Assembly: GCA_902785705.1 (NCBI GenBank)
Contig: CACZZN010000006.1
Span: forward strand, 1 to 63,585
DNA length: 63,585 nt
From: an uncultured Veillonellaceae bacterium
Lineage (GTDB): Bacteria; Bacillota; Negativicutes; Selenomonadales; Selenomonadaceae
Direction: 5' to 3'
In this document: positions 1 to 8,110 of the stretch, in pieces
Layout of the letters: the number at the start of each line of letters is the position of its first letter
How positions within the stretch are numbered: position 1 is the first letter of the stretch
Program-made: the position numbers and the translations under genes
The notes under the pieces: generated by a model
Told to the model about the DNA's origin: nothing
The model's database searches: none
Seen by the model: only the letters and a program-made list of their open reading frames with translations

Positions 1-17
1 AGTGGTACTGCGAAACC

Positions 18-86
18 CCGCCTTTGGCGGAACCAGGGAAATACCCCGGAGGGGTTAAGGTCAAACCCCCATTTGAAATGGGGGTT
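18..86. repeat. Run of three short perfect or near-perfect hairpins
   Basis: Three inverted repeats follow one another: CCGCC-TTT-GGCGG near 18-30, ACCCC-GG-AGGGGT-like near 42-57, and an 11-bp arm at 64-74 paired with 76-86 around a single base. Such runs occur at the 3' ends of IS200/IS605-type elements and in terminators, but the upstream context is outside the window, so the identity is open. Confidence 0.4.
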
Positions 87-551
87 GGTGATTTTCAGTG
101 CTTCCTATATGTTTACACGAAACAACTGATTTTGTCCCATCGTAAAATCAGCAAAGCCCTGCTGGCAATTATGACAACGTTCTTAGTCCTGTCGTTGATA
201 TCTTACAAGGTTGAAATTACATCCGTAATATATGATGCACTGGCTATGGTAATGTATCTGCTCTTGGTTATTGTTTTTGCGCCAAAAGAAGATGTGACGC
301 AAAAAAGATTCCCCGTAGAAATTTTTGGCTTTACCTATGCGGTCATACTTATGTTTTACAGCGCAGGATCCGTGGTATTTGATGTGTTTTACACCAACGA
401 CTTCTTTAAGGAAGATTATGTTGCGTCACAATCGCAAATACTGGAAAGAAATTCCATGGAAGTATGGGGAAACATTATCCTAAACGGCACAGATGTGCTG
501 ACCATTACGGCTGTTTTGGGATATGTGATGCAAAAATTTATGGAAAAGTGA
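78..551 (+). CDS. Small multi-pass membrane protein, unknown function
   Basis: The reading frame encodes about 157 residues from the ATG at 78, which lies inside the hairpin run. It holds hydrophobic segments around residues 30-45, 52-70 and 82-102 and a weaker one near the C-terminus, so an integral membrane protein is likely. No ribosome binding site precedes 78. The frame is also open back to a TTG at 24, and an internal ATG at 171 is possible, so the start is unresolved. I recognise no family. It reads toward the esterase genes but is separated from them by 339 bases containing a gene relic. Confidence 0.35.
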   Translation: MGVGDFQCFLYVYTKQLILSHRKISKALLAIMTTFLVLSLISYKVEITSVIYDALAMVMYLLLVIVFAPKEDVTQKRFPVEIFGFTYAVILMFYSAGSVVFDVFYTNDFFKEDYVASQSQILERNSMEVWGNIILNGTDVLTITAVLGYVMQKFMEK

Positions 552-565
552 AATTGACCGGATTG

Positions 566-601
566 ATCCGGTGGGCGATTTGATTCGTTTGCGGCGTGTG
601 A
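566..601 (+). repeat. 36-bp direct repeat, copy 1
   Basis: This 36-base stretch is identical to 4632-4667. The two copies flank the tandem esterase genes in the same orientation, about 4.07 kb apart. Copy 1 lies inside the possible amidohydrolase relic, and copy 2 reads the same peptide frame, so both may be fragments of one duplicated gene. Confidence 0.8.
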
Positions 602-740
602 CTGGCAGATGTTCCCGGAAAACGAAAGGGGCAGTATCAAAACAGGAAAATATGCGGAGTTCCTCTTTGCAAAGATTACGATGATATTCTTTGCAAATTT
701 TTTTATGCCGGAAGGTAAATCGAGGCTTTGCGGCGAATAA
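567..740 (+). pseudogene. Possible relic of an amidohydrolase C-terminal region
   Basis: The frame from 567 to the TAA at 738-740 has no usable start. It reads SGGRFDSFAAC, then FPENERGSIKTGKYAEF. The GSIK-x-GKYA-[DE]-F pattern resembles the conserved C-terminal stretch of amidohydrolases (usually GSIxxGKYADFVVLD). The expected VVLD strand is lost. Assignment rests on this one motif and is tentative. The rest of the gap 552-890 shows only AT-rich sequence before the esterase gene. Confidence 0.3.
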
Positions 741-890
741 AATTTTGGGTAGTAGTTTCAAGTATAATATTCTTAATATTTTGATAAAATAGTTTTGAAG
801 CAGCAGGGCGAGACGAGAATGAATCGGGAGGTGAATCCGTAAACGCGCAAAATATTTGAATCAATGGGAAAGAGGAAAGGAGGAAGGAAT

Positions 891-2615
891 ATGAACATCT
901 CAAGAAAAGTGTTTGGTTTCTTTTGGGCCGCGCTTGTGGCGTTCAGTTTCGCCGCTTGCCTGTGTACTTTCGGGCACGGTTCAGCGGCAGAGAATGCAAA
1001 AACACTGAGCGAAGCGAAAGAGGTGATGAGAGCGCAGTACGGCGTGAACAAAAGAATCACTGATGGCAGCTATGACAAGTCGCTTGCGGTTAAGTGTGTG
1101 AACGGTACATTTGTCGGCAAAGAGAATGACGGCGTAATCGTCTACAAGGGCATTCCGTTTGTCGGCAGACAGCCTGTCGGGGAACTACGCTGGAAAGCCC
1201 CGGTTGATGTTGTTCCTGACAACAGCGTTTACGAGGCGTATTACTATGGGAAAAGCTGCCCGCAAAAAGAGCACTTTAGCGAAGAGGCCTCCCTTTACGT
1301 TCAGGGGGAAGACTGCCTGTATTTGAATGTATGGAAAGCGGATGAGAAGTCCGTGGACGGGCGCAAAAGCGGCGCAGCCATGCGCGACGGGAAGAAGCCG
1401 GTGATGGTCTGGATACATGGCGGCGGCTGGTTTACTAGCGGGACTTCCGATTCCACATATGATTGCCACAATTTTGTGAAAGAAAATCCGGATGTTATCG
1501 TTGTTTCCATCACGTACAGGCTTGGATTTCTCGGTTTATTGCATCTCTCTCACCTGCCCGACGGAAAAGATTATCCTGACGCGCAGAACTTGGCTATCAT
1601 GGATCAGATGATGGCGTTGAAATGGATCCATGAGAACATTGCGAGCTTCGGCGGAGATCCCGATAACGTTACCCTTTTCGGAGAGTCAGCCGGCGGTGAA
1701 AGCGTAACTACACTTCCGCTGGTCGAAGGCTCGCATAAGTACTTCAAGCGCGTCATTGCCCAGAGTGGCACACCGGTCCTCACGAGAACCGTAGAACAGA
1801 GCATAGCGGACACGAATGAATTGATGGATATGCTTGGCTGCAAAACCGTTGCGGATCTCCAGAAGATTGATATCAAGAAGTTCCTCGATGCAACAGACCA
1901 CTTCGGAATGCGCATAGGGCCGGAAAAAGACGGGAAATACCTGCCATTAGACCCCTACGAGGCTTACGCGAACGGAGCGGCAAAGGATATAGATATTCTT
2001 CAGGGCTGCAACAAGGACGAGATGAACTATTTCATGCTCGTAGTCGGGGGAACAGAGCCTTTTGTCGAGATGATGAATAAACGCCTGACGAAGAATATTT
2101 CCCAGTTGACAGACGGGGAGAAAGCGCTTGTCGAGAGTTTCTGCAAGGACGTCAAGGGAGAGAGGTACGAACAACTCTGCCGCCTGTACAATCAAATCTG
2201 GTTTATCGCGCCGCTCTTCAGACTGTCAGAGAATCAGACAAAGGCCGGCGGAAAATCATATACCTACTACTTCACGGTCGAATCCTCTGTGCCTATGGTA
2301 AAAAGCACACATGCTATAGAACTTTCTTCCGTCTTAAATCACCCGGAGGATACCCGACTCACGGGCAGGGCGTTCGATGAGACCTTCTCAAAGACCATGC
2401 GAAGAATGTGGGTTCAGTTCGCCAAGACCGGCAACCCGTCATTAAGCGCAGACCTCTCCCCCGACGGCAAAGCGCATGAGTGGCCGCTTTATGACTTGAA
2501 GAACAAGGAAGTGATGGTCTTCGACGAGTTCAACATTCACCCGGAGAAGGAATCCGAGAGAAAGATTCTGGATTGGGAGAGAACCTATTTCCTGACGAAG
2601 TATTTTTGCCTGTGA
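891..2615 (+). CDS. Carboxylesterase type B (para-nitrobenzyl esterase family), exported
   Basis: This is an alpha/beta-hydrolase of the type B carboxylesterase family, which hydrolyses carboxylic esters. The ATG at 891 is chosen because AAGGAGGAAGG lies directly upstream at normal spacing. The N-terminal hydrophobic stretch ends in AFSFAAC, a possible lipobox, or is cut later at GSAA; either way the enzyme is exported. The oxyanion-hole motif WIHGGGW, the nucleophile elbow GESAGG (Ser near residue 266), the acidic motif NKDEMN and a late histidine in STHAIEL match the family triad. Length (574 residues) is normal. The adjacent downstream gene is a close paralogue. Confidence 0.9.
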   Translation: MNISRKVFGFFWAALVAFSFAACLCTFGHGSAAENAKTLSEAKEVMRAQYGVNKRITDGSYDKSLAVKCVNGTFVGKENDGVIVYKGIPFVGRQPVGELRWKAPVDVVPDNSVYEAYYYGKSCPQKEHFSEEASLYVQGEDCLYLNVWKADEKSVDGRKSGAAMRDGKKPVMVWIHGGGWFTSGTSDSTYDCHNFVKENPDVIVVSITYRLGFLGLLHLSHLPDGKDYPDAQNLAIMDQMMALKWIHENIASFGGDPDNVTLFGESAGGESVTTLPLVEGSHKYFKRVIAQSGTPVLTRTVEQSIADTNELMDMLGCKTVADLQKIDIKKFLDATDHFGMRIGPEKDGKYLPLDPYEAYANGAAKDIDILQGCNKDEMNYFMLVVGGTEPFVEMMNKRLTKNISQLTDGEKALVESFCKDVKGERYEQLCRLYNQIWFIAPLFRLSENQTKAGGKSYTYYFTVESSVPMVKSTHAIELSSVLNHPEDTRLTGRAFDETFSKTMRRMWVQFAKTGNPSLSADLSPDGKAHEWPLYDLKNKEVMVFDEFNIHPEKESERKILDWERTYFLTKYFCL

Positions 2616-2623
2616 TTTATTCG

Positions 2624-2686
2624 CTAAGGAACTGAAGGAAAATAATCTGCGCTATCTGCACAGGTTATTTTTCGACAGTTCCTAAG
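2624..2686. repeat. 63-bp inverted-repeat element with CTAAGGAACTG ends
   Basis: CTAAGGAACTG at 2624-2634 pairs with CAGTTCCTAAG at 2676-2686, and AAAATAA inside pairs with TTATTTT. The element fills the space between the two esterase genes. The same ends occur at 48445-48464 and at both ends of the element at 57729-57897, so this is a dispersed family. It may also fold as a terminator-like stem in the transcript. Confidence 0.65.
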
Positions 2687-2702
2687 AAAGGGGAATGTGC
2701 AA

Positions 2703-4376
2703 ATGAAGGGAAAATATATTGCGTTGGCAATTCTCGGCGTTATGGCCTTTTGTTTAACGCTCTACGGCAGCAGTTCAACAAGCGCGGCAGGGAAAACACT
2801 GAACGAAATTGAAGCTGAACTTGGAGCGCAGTACGGCGAGAACAAAAGAATCACTGATGGCAGCTATGACAAGTCCCTTGCGGTCAAGTGCATCAACGGT
2901 ACATTTGTCGGCAAAAAGAATGACGGCGTAATCGCATATAAGGGTATTCCGTTCGTGGGCAAGCAGCCTGTAGGTGAACTCCGCTGGAAAGCTCCTGTTG
3001 ATGTTGTTCCTGATGACGGTGTTTATGAGGCGTACCATAACGGGAAAACCCCCTGCCAGTTGGATTACGAAGCACAAGTTGCTTCCGTTTACGTTAGGGG
3101 TGAAGACTGCCTTTATCTTAACATATGGAAGGCTGATGACGGCAGAAAAAATAAGCCTGTCATGGTATGGATCCACGGCGGAGCTTTTACGGCCGGCGGG
3201 ACGGTTGAACCTCGTGAGGAGGGAACAAATTTCGTCAAAGAAAATCCGGATGTCATTGTCATCTCTATAGAGTACAGGCTCGGCGTATTCGGCTTCTTGC
3301 ATCTGTCCCACCTCCCGGACGGCAAAGATTATCCGGACGCCCAGAATCTGGGACTCATGGATCAGATGATGGCGTTAAAGTGGATTCACGAGAACATCGC
3401 GAGCTTCGGCGGTGATCCTGATAACGTTACGATCTGGGGAGAATCTGCAGGAGCGGACAGCGTAACTACACTTCCGCTGATTGAAGGCTCACATAAGTAC
3501 TTCCAGCGAGTGATTGCGCAAAGCGGAACGCCGGTACTGTCAAGAACCACAAAACAGGCCATCGAAGACACGAATGAGTTCATGGATATTCTCGGCTGCG
3601 AGACCGTAGCTGATCTTCAGAAGATTGACGTTGAGAAGCTGCTTGCGGCATTGGATGCTCTCGGAGATATGCGCGTAGGACCGGAAAGAGACGGAAAGTA
3701 TCTGCCCCTCGACCCCTACGAGGCTTATGCGAACGGCGAGGCAAAGGATATAGATATTCTTCAGGGCTGCAACAAGGACGAGATGAACTTCTTTATGGCC
3801 GAGTCCGGTGTGGGCGAGCCTTTTGTTAAGGCATACACGAAACGTTGGGCGAAGAACAGCGTTCTGCTTACGGACAAGGAAAAAGCGCTTGTCGAGAGCT
3901 TCTGCAAGGACGTCAAGGGAGAGAGGTACGAACAACTCTGCCGCCTGTACAATCAAATCTGGTTTATCGCGCCCCTGTTCAGAATATCGGAAAACCAGAC
4001 GAAGGCCGGCGGAAAATCATATACTTACTACTTCACGGTCGAATCTTCCGTGCCGCTGATGAAGAGCGGGCATGGAGTAGAACTTTCGCTCATCTTCAAT
4101 CACCCCGAAGAGACGCTCGTAGCCGGAAGAGCATTCGATGAGACATTCTCGAAGACCATGCGCAGGATGTGGGTTCAGTTCGCCAAGACCGGCAACCCAT
4201 CATTAAGCGCAGACATCTCCCCCGACGGCAAAGCGCACCAGTGGCCGCTTTATGACTTGAAGAACAAGGAAGTGATGGTCTTCGACGAGTTCAACATTCA
4301 CCCGGAGAAGGAATCCCAGAGAAAGATTCTTGATTGGGAGAGAACCTATTTCCTGACGAAGTATTTTTGCCTGTGA
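2703..4376 (+). CDS. Carboxylesterase type B, tandem paralogue
   Basis: The second alpha/beta-hydrolase has 557 residues from the ATG at 2703, preceded by AAAGGGGAA at good spacing. It has an N-terminal signal-like segment (ALAILGVMAFCLTLYGSS). Family motifs are WIHGGAF, GESAGA with the nucleophile Ser near residue 248, NKDEMN, and the histidine in KSGHGVEL. Protein and DNA are strikingly similar to the upstream gene in blocks, especially the region around GCNKDEMN and the last 130 bases, which are nearly identical. This suggests recent duplication or gene conversion. The substrate cannot be told from sequence. Confidence 0.9.
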   Translation: MKGKYIALAILGVMAFCLTLYGSSSTSAAGKTLNEIEAELGAQYGENKRITDGSYDKSLAVKCINGTFVGKKNDGVIAYKGIPFVGKQPVGELRWKAPVDVVPDDGVYEAYHNGKTPCQLDYEAQVASVYVRGEDCLYLNIWKADDGRKNKPVMVWIHGGAFTAGGTVEPREEGTNFVKENPDVIVISIEYRLGVFGFLHLSHLPDGKDYPDAQNLGLMDQMMALKWIHENIASFGGDPDNVTIWGESAGADSVTTLPLIEGSHKYFQRVIAQSGTPVLSRTTKQAIEDTNEFMDILGCETVADLQKIDVEKLLAALDALGDMRVGPERDGKYLPLDPYEAYANGEAKDIDILQGCNKDEMNFFMAESGVGEPFVKAYTKRWAKNSVLLTDKEKALVESFCKDVKGERYEQLCRLYNQIWFIAPLFRISENQTKAGGKSYTYYFTVESSVPLMKSGHGVELSLIFNHPEETLVAGRAFDETFSKTMRRMWVQFAKTGNPSLSADISPDGKAHQWPLYDLKNKEVMVFDEFNIHPEKESQRKILDWERTYFLTKYFCL

Positions 4377-4416
4377 TTGTTTTCGATTTTGAAAACACAG
4401 GATTAGGGCGTGTTGA

Positions 4417-4536
4417 ATCCACTCCAATAATTTCTGGCAGACATGGCACACGGCGGTTTACGACCTGGCGAACCGGACGCTCCGTTTGAACATCCAGGAG
4501 GATTATTCCAGGCATTACGACTTCAAGTTAGACTGA
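4417..4536 (+). pseudogene. C-terminal relic of a linear amide C-N hydrolase (choloylglycine hydrolase/acyltransferase-like)
   Basis: The frame between stop codons at 4414 and 4534 reads NNFWQTWHTAVYDLANRTL and then an RLNIQEDY and YDFKL ending. This tail pattern (VYDL-x-N-x-T-L followed by a short strand and terminal FxL) is typical of the last strands of choloylglycine hydrolase and related acyltransferases. No start or upstream coding sequence remains, so only the last ~38 codons of the gene survive, followed by its own terminator. Confidence 0.5.
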
Positions 4537-4574
4537 TCCTCGATCCCCTTTCCAATCAAATAGCTTTTTAGCTG

Positions 4575-4613
4575 CACGACCGAGCCGGGATTCTCCAGCT
4601 CGGTCGTTCCTTT
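4575..4613 (+). terminator. Rho-independent terminator
   Basis: ACGACCGAGC pairs with GCTCGGTCGT around a 12-base loop, followed by TCCTTT. It follows the hydrolase relic and probably was that gene's terminator. Confidence 0.65.
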
Positions 4614-4631
4614 GTCAGTCTGGGCAGATTT

Positions 4632-4667
4632 ATCCGGTGGGCGATTTGATTCGTTTGCGGCGTGTGA
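4632..4667 (+). repeat. 36-bp direct repeat, copy 2
   Basis: Identical to 566-601. This copy supplies the -35-like TTGATT of the promoter read at 4646-4673. Sequence identity stops exactly where the -10 box begins. Confidence 0.8.
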
Positions 4668-4673
4668 TATAAT
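4646..4673 (+). promoter_or_regulatory. Sigma-70-type promoter for the 4803-8704 gene group
   Basis: TTGATT at 4646-4651 and TATAAT at 4668-4673 are separated by 16 bases. The promoter reads toward the small membrane protein and HAD phosphatase genes. Confidence 0.5.
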
Positions 4674-4759
4674 AGGAACGGACTTTTGCCACGCCCTGCG
4701 AAGAGCAGACAGCGATTGACAATTCGGCGATAGTCCGTTATGATGAAGCTGTTTTGAAA

Positions 4760-4786
4760 GGAAACGCTGAATGAATCAGTGTTTCC
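4760..4786. repeat. GGAAACGCTGA palindromic element
   Basis: GGAAACGCTGA-ATGAA-TCAGTGTTTCC forms an 11-bp stem with one G-T pair. The same palindrome recurs at 60192-60218, in degraded form at 63427-63452, and as a variant at 24473-24499. Confidence 0.6.
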
Positions 4787-4802
4787 TGAAAGGGGACTGA
4801 AA

Positions 4803-4997
4803 GTGAAGGAACTTTTGAAAAAGGCATTGCGGCCCTTGGACTGCCTGATTTTTGTGGCAGCGATTTTTCTGTTCTATCACATGGATTATGACCATCTGAA
4901 TACCATCGATATCATCTACATGGCGACCTTTGCCATCTGGTTTGCGCTGTTTCTGGTGCGCACGTATCTGCTCTATCGGAAGGATGACCGCGTATGA
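4803..4997 (+). CDS. Small two-helix membrane protein
   Basis: The 64-residue product from the GTG at 4803 is preceded by GAAAGGGGA at proper spacing. It has a short basic N-terminus, two hydrophobic segments (about residues 13-27 and 40-57) and a basic C-terminal tail, so it is probably a two-pass inner-membrane protein. Its stop overlaps the start of the HAD phosphatase gene by four bases (ATGA type), implying translational coupling. I recognise no family. Confidence 0.65.
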   Translation: MKELLKKALRPLDCLIFVAAIFLFYHMDYDHLNTIDIIYMATFAIWFALFLVRTYLLYRKDDRV

Positions 4998-5800
4998 AAA
5001 AAGCCGTTTTCTTTGACATTGACGGCACTTTGATCGATGTGACGAAAGGGCAGACGCACATCACGCATCCCGTGCGGAAGGCGCTTCGCCGGCTGCAGCA
5101 GGAGGGGCATCGTATTTTTCTGGCGACGGGCAGGCCTTACGCCTATTTGGACGCGGAACTGCTGTCCTTTGGCTTTGACGGTTTTGTGCTCATGAATGGT
5201 GCGCTGGTGCTTTTGGACGATCAGGAGATTTTTCGAGATCCCTTGCCGAAGGATCGGGTGGAGGAGCTTTGCCGGCTGGCGGAGCGGGAGCATGTGGAGT
5301 ACATCCTGCAGGGGAGCCATCATGTATATCTGCGCCCGGATTATCGGCTCATGGAGGATTTTTATACGGGCATCAATATCAGCTTGGAGCTCTTTGTACG
5401 GGAGTTTGACAGCCGCAAGCTGGATATTTTCAAGCTGGAGTTTTTCACGGAGCGGGCGGATGTGGACGAGTTTTACCAAAGCATGATCCATATGCCCGGC
5501 ATGACGGGGATCACGGATCCGTTCCATCTCAAGAATCTGGAGCTTTACGCGGAAAAGAACACCAAGGCGACAGGTATTTTGCATGCGCTGGAATATCTGG
5601 GGATTCCCGTGGAGGAGAGTTACGCCTTCGGGGATGGCCTAAATGACGTGGAGATGCTCCAAACCGTCGGTCATGGGCTGGCCATGGACAATGGACATCC
5701 GGACCTGAAGGCTGTGGCTGATGCGGTCGTGCCATCCATTCATGAGGACGGCGTTGCGGCGGGGATTTATGAGTATGTGCTGGGAGGCGGTGCGAGATGA
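4994..5800 (+). CDS. Cof-type HAD-superfamily phosphatase
   Basis: A 268-residue haloacid dehalogenase of the Cof/IIB subfamily, cytosolic phosphatases acting on sugar phosphates, nucleotides or other phosphometabolites. Motif I is FFDIDGTL, with the nucleophile Asp at about residue 8; motif II is the Thr in LATGRP; motif IV is GDGLNDVEML near residues 213-222. The cap of about 100 residues between them fits subfamily IIB. It overlaps the preceding and following genes by four bases each, so it is in the middle of an operon. The substrate is not predictable. Confidence 0.9.
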   Translation: MKKAVFFDIDGTLIDVTKGQTHITHPVRKALRRLQQEGHRIFLATGRPYAYLDAELLSFGFDGFVLMNGALVLLDDQEIFRDPLPKDRVEELCRLAEREHVEYILQGSHHVYLRPDYRLMEDFYTGINISLELFVREFDSRKLDIFKLEFFTERADVDEFYQSMIHMPGMTGITDPFHLKNLELYAEKNTKATGILHALEYLGIPVEESYAFGDGLNDVEMLQTVGHGLAMDNGHPDLKAVADAVVPSIHEDGVAAGIYEYVLGGGAR

Positions 5801-6789
5801 GATGTTTGCCAAGGGGGCTGTGCCTTGTCCTCCTGCTGCTCATGGCAGTGCTTTGCATGGGCTGCGGAAGTGCGGAAAGCATGGGGAACATTTTCTCGTC
5901 TGGTACGCAGGCCGGTTCCAGCAGCCGGATGGCCGAAGGCGAAATGACCATATCCATGCTCAATGTGGGGCAGGGGGACGCCATCCTGATCCAGACAGGG
6001 GAACAGAATGTTCTCGTGGATACCAGTGACTTGGATGAGCGCGACAAAATCATGGCGGAACTGGAAAAGCTGGAAATCAAGAAGATCGACAAGCTGATTC
6101 TGAGCCACCCCCATGCGGACCATATCGGCAGCGCGGAGGTCATCATCAAGAAATTCGGTGTCGAGGATGTCTATGACAACGGCATGCCATCCACTTCAAA
6201 GCTTTATGCCGGATATGTGAAGATGATCAAGAACAAGGGCATCAAGCGTCATGGGCTGAAAGTGGGAGATGTGGTGGAACTCGGGAATGGGGCTTCCTTC
6301 CATGTGTATTATCCGACGGAGAAACTTGTGGAAAAGGGCAGGAAAAAGGACTATAAGCACGATCCGAACAATGAGTCGCTTGTCGGCAAACTGGTCTTTG
6401 GGAATTTCAGCATGCTCTTTACCGGCGATGCGGAAAAAGCGGTAGAGAAGGAACTGCTGGCATCGGAATATGCAGATGAGCTGCACAGTGATATCCTCAA
6501 GGCAGCGCATCATGGGAGCAAGACTTCCTCCAGCAAAGACTTCATCAAGGCCGTTTCGCCGGAAGCAGTGCTGATTTCCGCAGGCGAGCCGGGGGTGGAG
6601 AATGGAAATACCTATGGGTATCCGCATTATGCGGCGCTGAGAGCCTATCGGAAGGCCGGAATTCCTGCGGATCAGCTCTATTGGACCTATGAGAACGGAA
6701 CGATTTCCATTACGACGGATGGAAAAGATTACCAAATTCATGCGGAGCACGATAAGGAGTGGGCGGATGAATGGATGCGGAAAAAGTGA
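5797..6789 (+). CDS. ComEC-like metallo-beta-lactamase-fold hydrolase, lipoprotein
   Basis: A 330-residue secreted hydrolase resembling the soluble C-terminal domain of the competence protein ComEC. The signal peptide ends in a lipobox (LCMGC), so it is likely a lipoprotein. The mature part begins with the ComEC-like phrase SMLNVGQGDA, followed by the metal-binding SHPHADHIG motif (HxHxDH), a GDA aspartate near residue 210 and KAAHHGSKTS. The membrane channel of ComEC is absent. Its overlap with the following DUF3006 gene is the usual pairing for such free-standing proteins. Nuclease activity is inferred from the family only. Confidence 0.88.
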   Translation: MRCLPRGLCLVLLLLMAVLCMGCGSAESMGNIFSSGTQAGSSSRMAEGEMTISMLNVGQGDAILIQTGEQNVLVDTSDLDERDKIMAELEKLEIKKIDKLILSHPHADHIGSAEVIIKKFGVEDVYDNGMPSTSKLYAGYVKMIKNKGIKRHGLKVGDVVELGNGASFHVYYPTEKLVEKGRKKDYKHDPNNESLVGKLVFGNFSMLFTGDAEKAVEKELLASEYADELHSDILKAAHHGSKTSSSKDFIKAVSPEAVLISAGEPGVENGNTYGYPHYAALRAYRKAGIPADQLYWTYENGTISITTDGKDYQIHAEHDKEWADEWMRKK

Positions 6790-7004
6790 CCGTTGTGTAT
6801 GTGGATCGCTGCGAGGAAGGTCAGGCCGTCCTGTTGCTGGGCGAGTCCGCTGAGCAGATGGAGCAGTTTCGACTGCCGAAAAAGCTGCTGCCGCAAGGTG
6901 TCTCAGACGGGGATTACATACGGCTTGCCATTTCCTATGATGCAGATGCGACACAAAAGGCGGCAGCGGAGGCTGCGGAGCTTCTGAAGGAAGTAGATGG
7001 GTAA
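6771..7004 (+). CDS. DUF3006 domain protein
   Basis: A 77-residue acidic protein with the DUF3006 pattern: an N-terminal strand around VVYVDRCEEGQAVLLL, a central LPKKLLPQGVSDGDYI, and a charged C-terminal helix. The gene overlaps the end of the ComEC-like gene by 19 bases. DUF3006 proteins are commonly encoded next to such hydrolases; their function is not established. Confidence 0.8.
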   Translation: MDAEKVTVVYVDRCEEGQAVLLLGESAEQMEQFRLPKKLLPQGVSDGDYIRLAISYDADATQKAAAEAAELLKEVDG

Positions 7005-7017
7005 TGCAAGGTTTTGA

Positions 7018-8079
7018 TTGGGGTTGTTTGGTTTGACAGTTACAAGATTCATTCGGGCGTTCCTGCTGACAATGCTTTGCCTGGGGATCCTGAGTTCCCT
7101 TTGTATGGCGGCATCGACGCATGAGCTGACCTATTTCAAAAGTTACGAGACTACGGTGGATGGAGAAGAGGTCATACGGTTTGAATTGGGGCTCAATCGA
7201 GACGGTCTGGCGTATAAGGAATCCACAAAGGCCTATCGGCCCAATACGCTGATTTTGGATCTGGACGATACCATACCGGGACGTCTGCGCCACCAGATGC
7301 AGCTTTCGGGTATCGGGGAGTCCCTGAAGGTGCAGGAAGTGGAGCTGAAGCACACCCGGCTGCAGCTCAATTTCACGAAACCGGTGGAAGAGCTTTCCTA
7401 TCGGGTGTACACGCTTTCGGAGAATCGCAAGGAACGCAAGCCGGCGCGGCTGGTCATCGATGTGAGCAAGCGTGGCAAGAAAGCGGCAGGGAGCACGGAA
7501 GGTGTGGAAGGACATACCATCGTGTTGGATGCGGGGCATGGCGGAAGCGATACGGGAGCCATCGGCCCCAGCGGACTGACGGAAAAGGAAGTCACCCTCG
7601 CTGTTACGCAGAAGGTGCGGGACATCTTGGAAAATTCCGGCGCCCACGTGGTCATGACAAGGGACAGCGACAGGGACGTTTATGGGGTCAATGCCACAGA
7701 CCGGCAGGAACTGCAGGCCAGAGTGGATGTGAGCCTGCGTGAGCCTGCAACGGAAATCTTTGTGAGCGTTCATTGCAATGCCTTTTCGAGTCCGTCTGCG
7801 CACGGTGTAGAGACCTATTATTATGCCGGCAGCCCGCTGGGGTATCGGCTTGCCGCACTTTTGGACGAAGAACTGCTTCGTGAGGGGGGCCTTCAGGATC
7901 GCGGCGTGAAGGATGCGAATTTCTACGTCTTGCGGCACTCGGCCGTGCCGGCTTCTTTGGTGGAGCTCGCATTCATCACGAACTATCAGGAGGAGCGGCT
8001 GCTGGCAGATGATGGATATCAGTCCGGACTTGCAGAGGCCATCGCGCGCGCCATCGGACGCTATTTCAGCGGAAATTGA
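7018..8079 (+). CDS. N-acetylmuramoyl-L-alanine amidase, AMIN plus Amidase_3
   Basis: A zinc amidase that cleaves the bond between MurNAc and L-Ala in peptidoglycan. A signal peptide ends near SLCMAAS; an AMIN-like targeting domain spans about residues 40-150; the catalytic Amidase_3 domain runs from about 165 to the end. Zinc ligands are visible in DAGHGG, TEKE and SVHCN, and the catalytic Glu in LVELAFITN. The start is uncertain: TTG at 7018, 7024 or 7033 all precede the signal peptide and no strong ribosome binding site is present. The GerMN lipoprotein gene follows in the same operon. Confidence 0.9.
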   Translation: MGLFGLTVTRFIRAFLLTMLCLGILSSLCMAASTHELTYFKSYETTVDGEEVIRFELGLNRDGLAYKESTKAYRPNTLILDLDDTIPGRLRHQMQLSGIGESLKVQEVELKHTRLQLNFTKPVEELSYRVYTLSENRKERKPARLVIDVSKRGKKAAGSTEGVEGHTIVLDAGHGGSDTGAIGPSGLTEKEVTLAVTQKVRDILENSGAHVVMTRDSDRDVYGVNATDRQELQARVDVSLREPATEIFVSVHCNAFSSPSAHGVETYYYAGSPLGYRLAALLDEELLREGGLQDRGVKDANFYVLRHSAVPASLVELAFITNYQEERLLADDGYQSGLAEAIARAIGRYFSGN

Positions 8080-8110
8080 CATATTTTTGGAGAGAAAGGT
8101 GCAGAACAAC

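Noticed and set aside
7913..8110. Extended N-terminus of the GerMN lipoprotein
   Set aside because: The frame is open upstream, but it runs inside the amidase gene; the ATG at 8111 has a ribosome binding site and a proper lipoprotein signal peptide.
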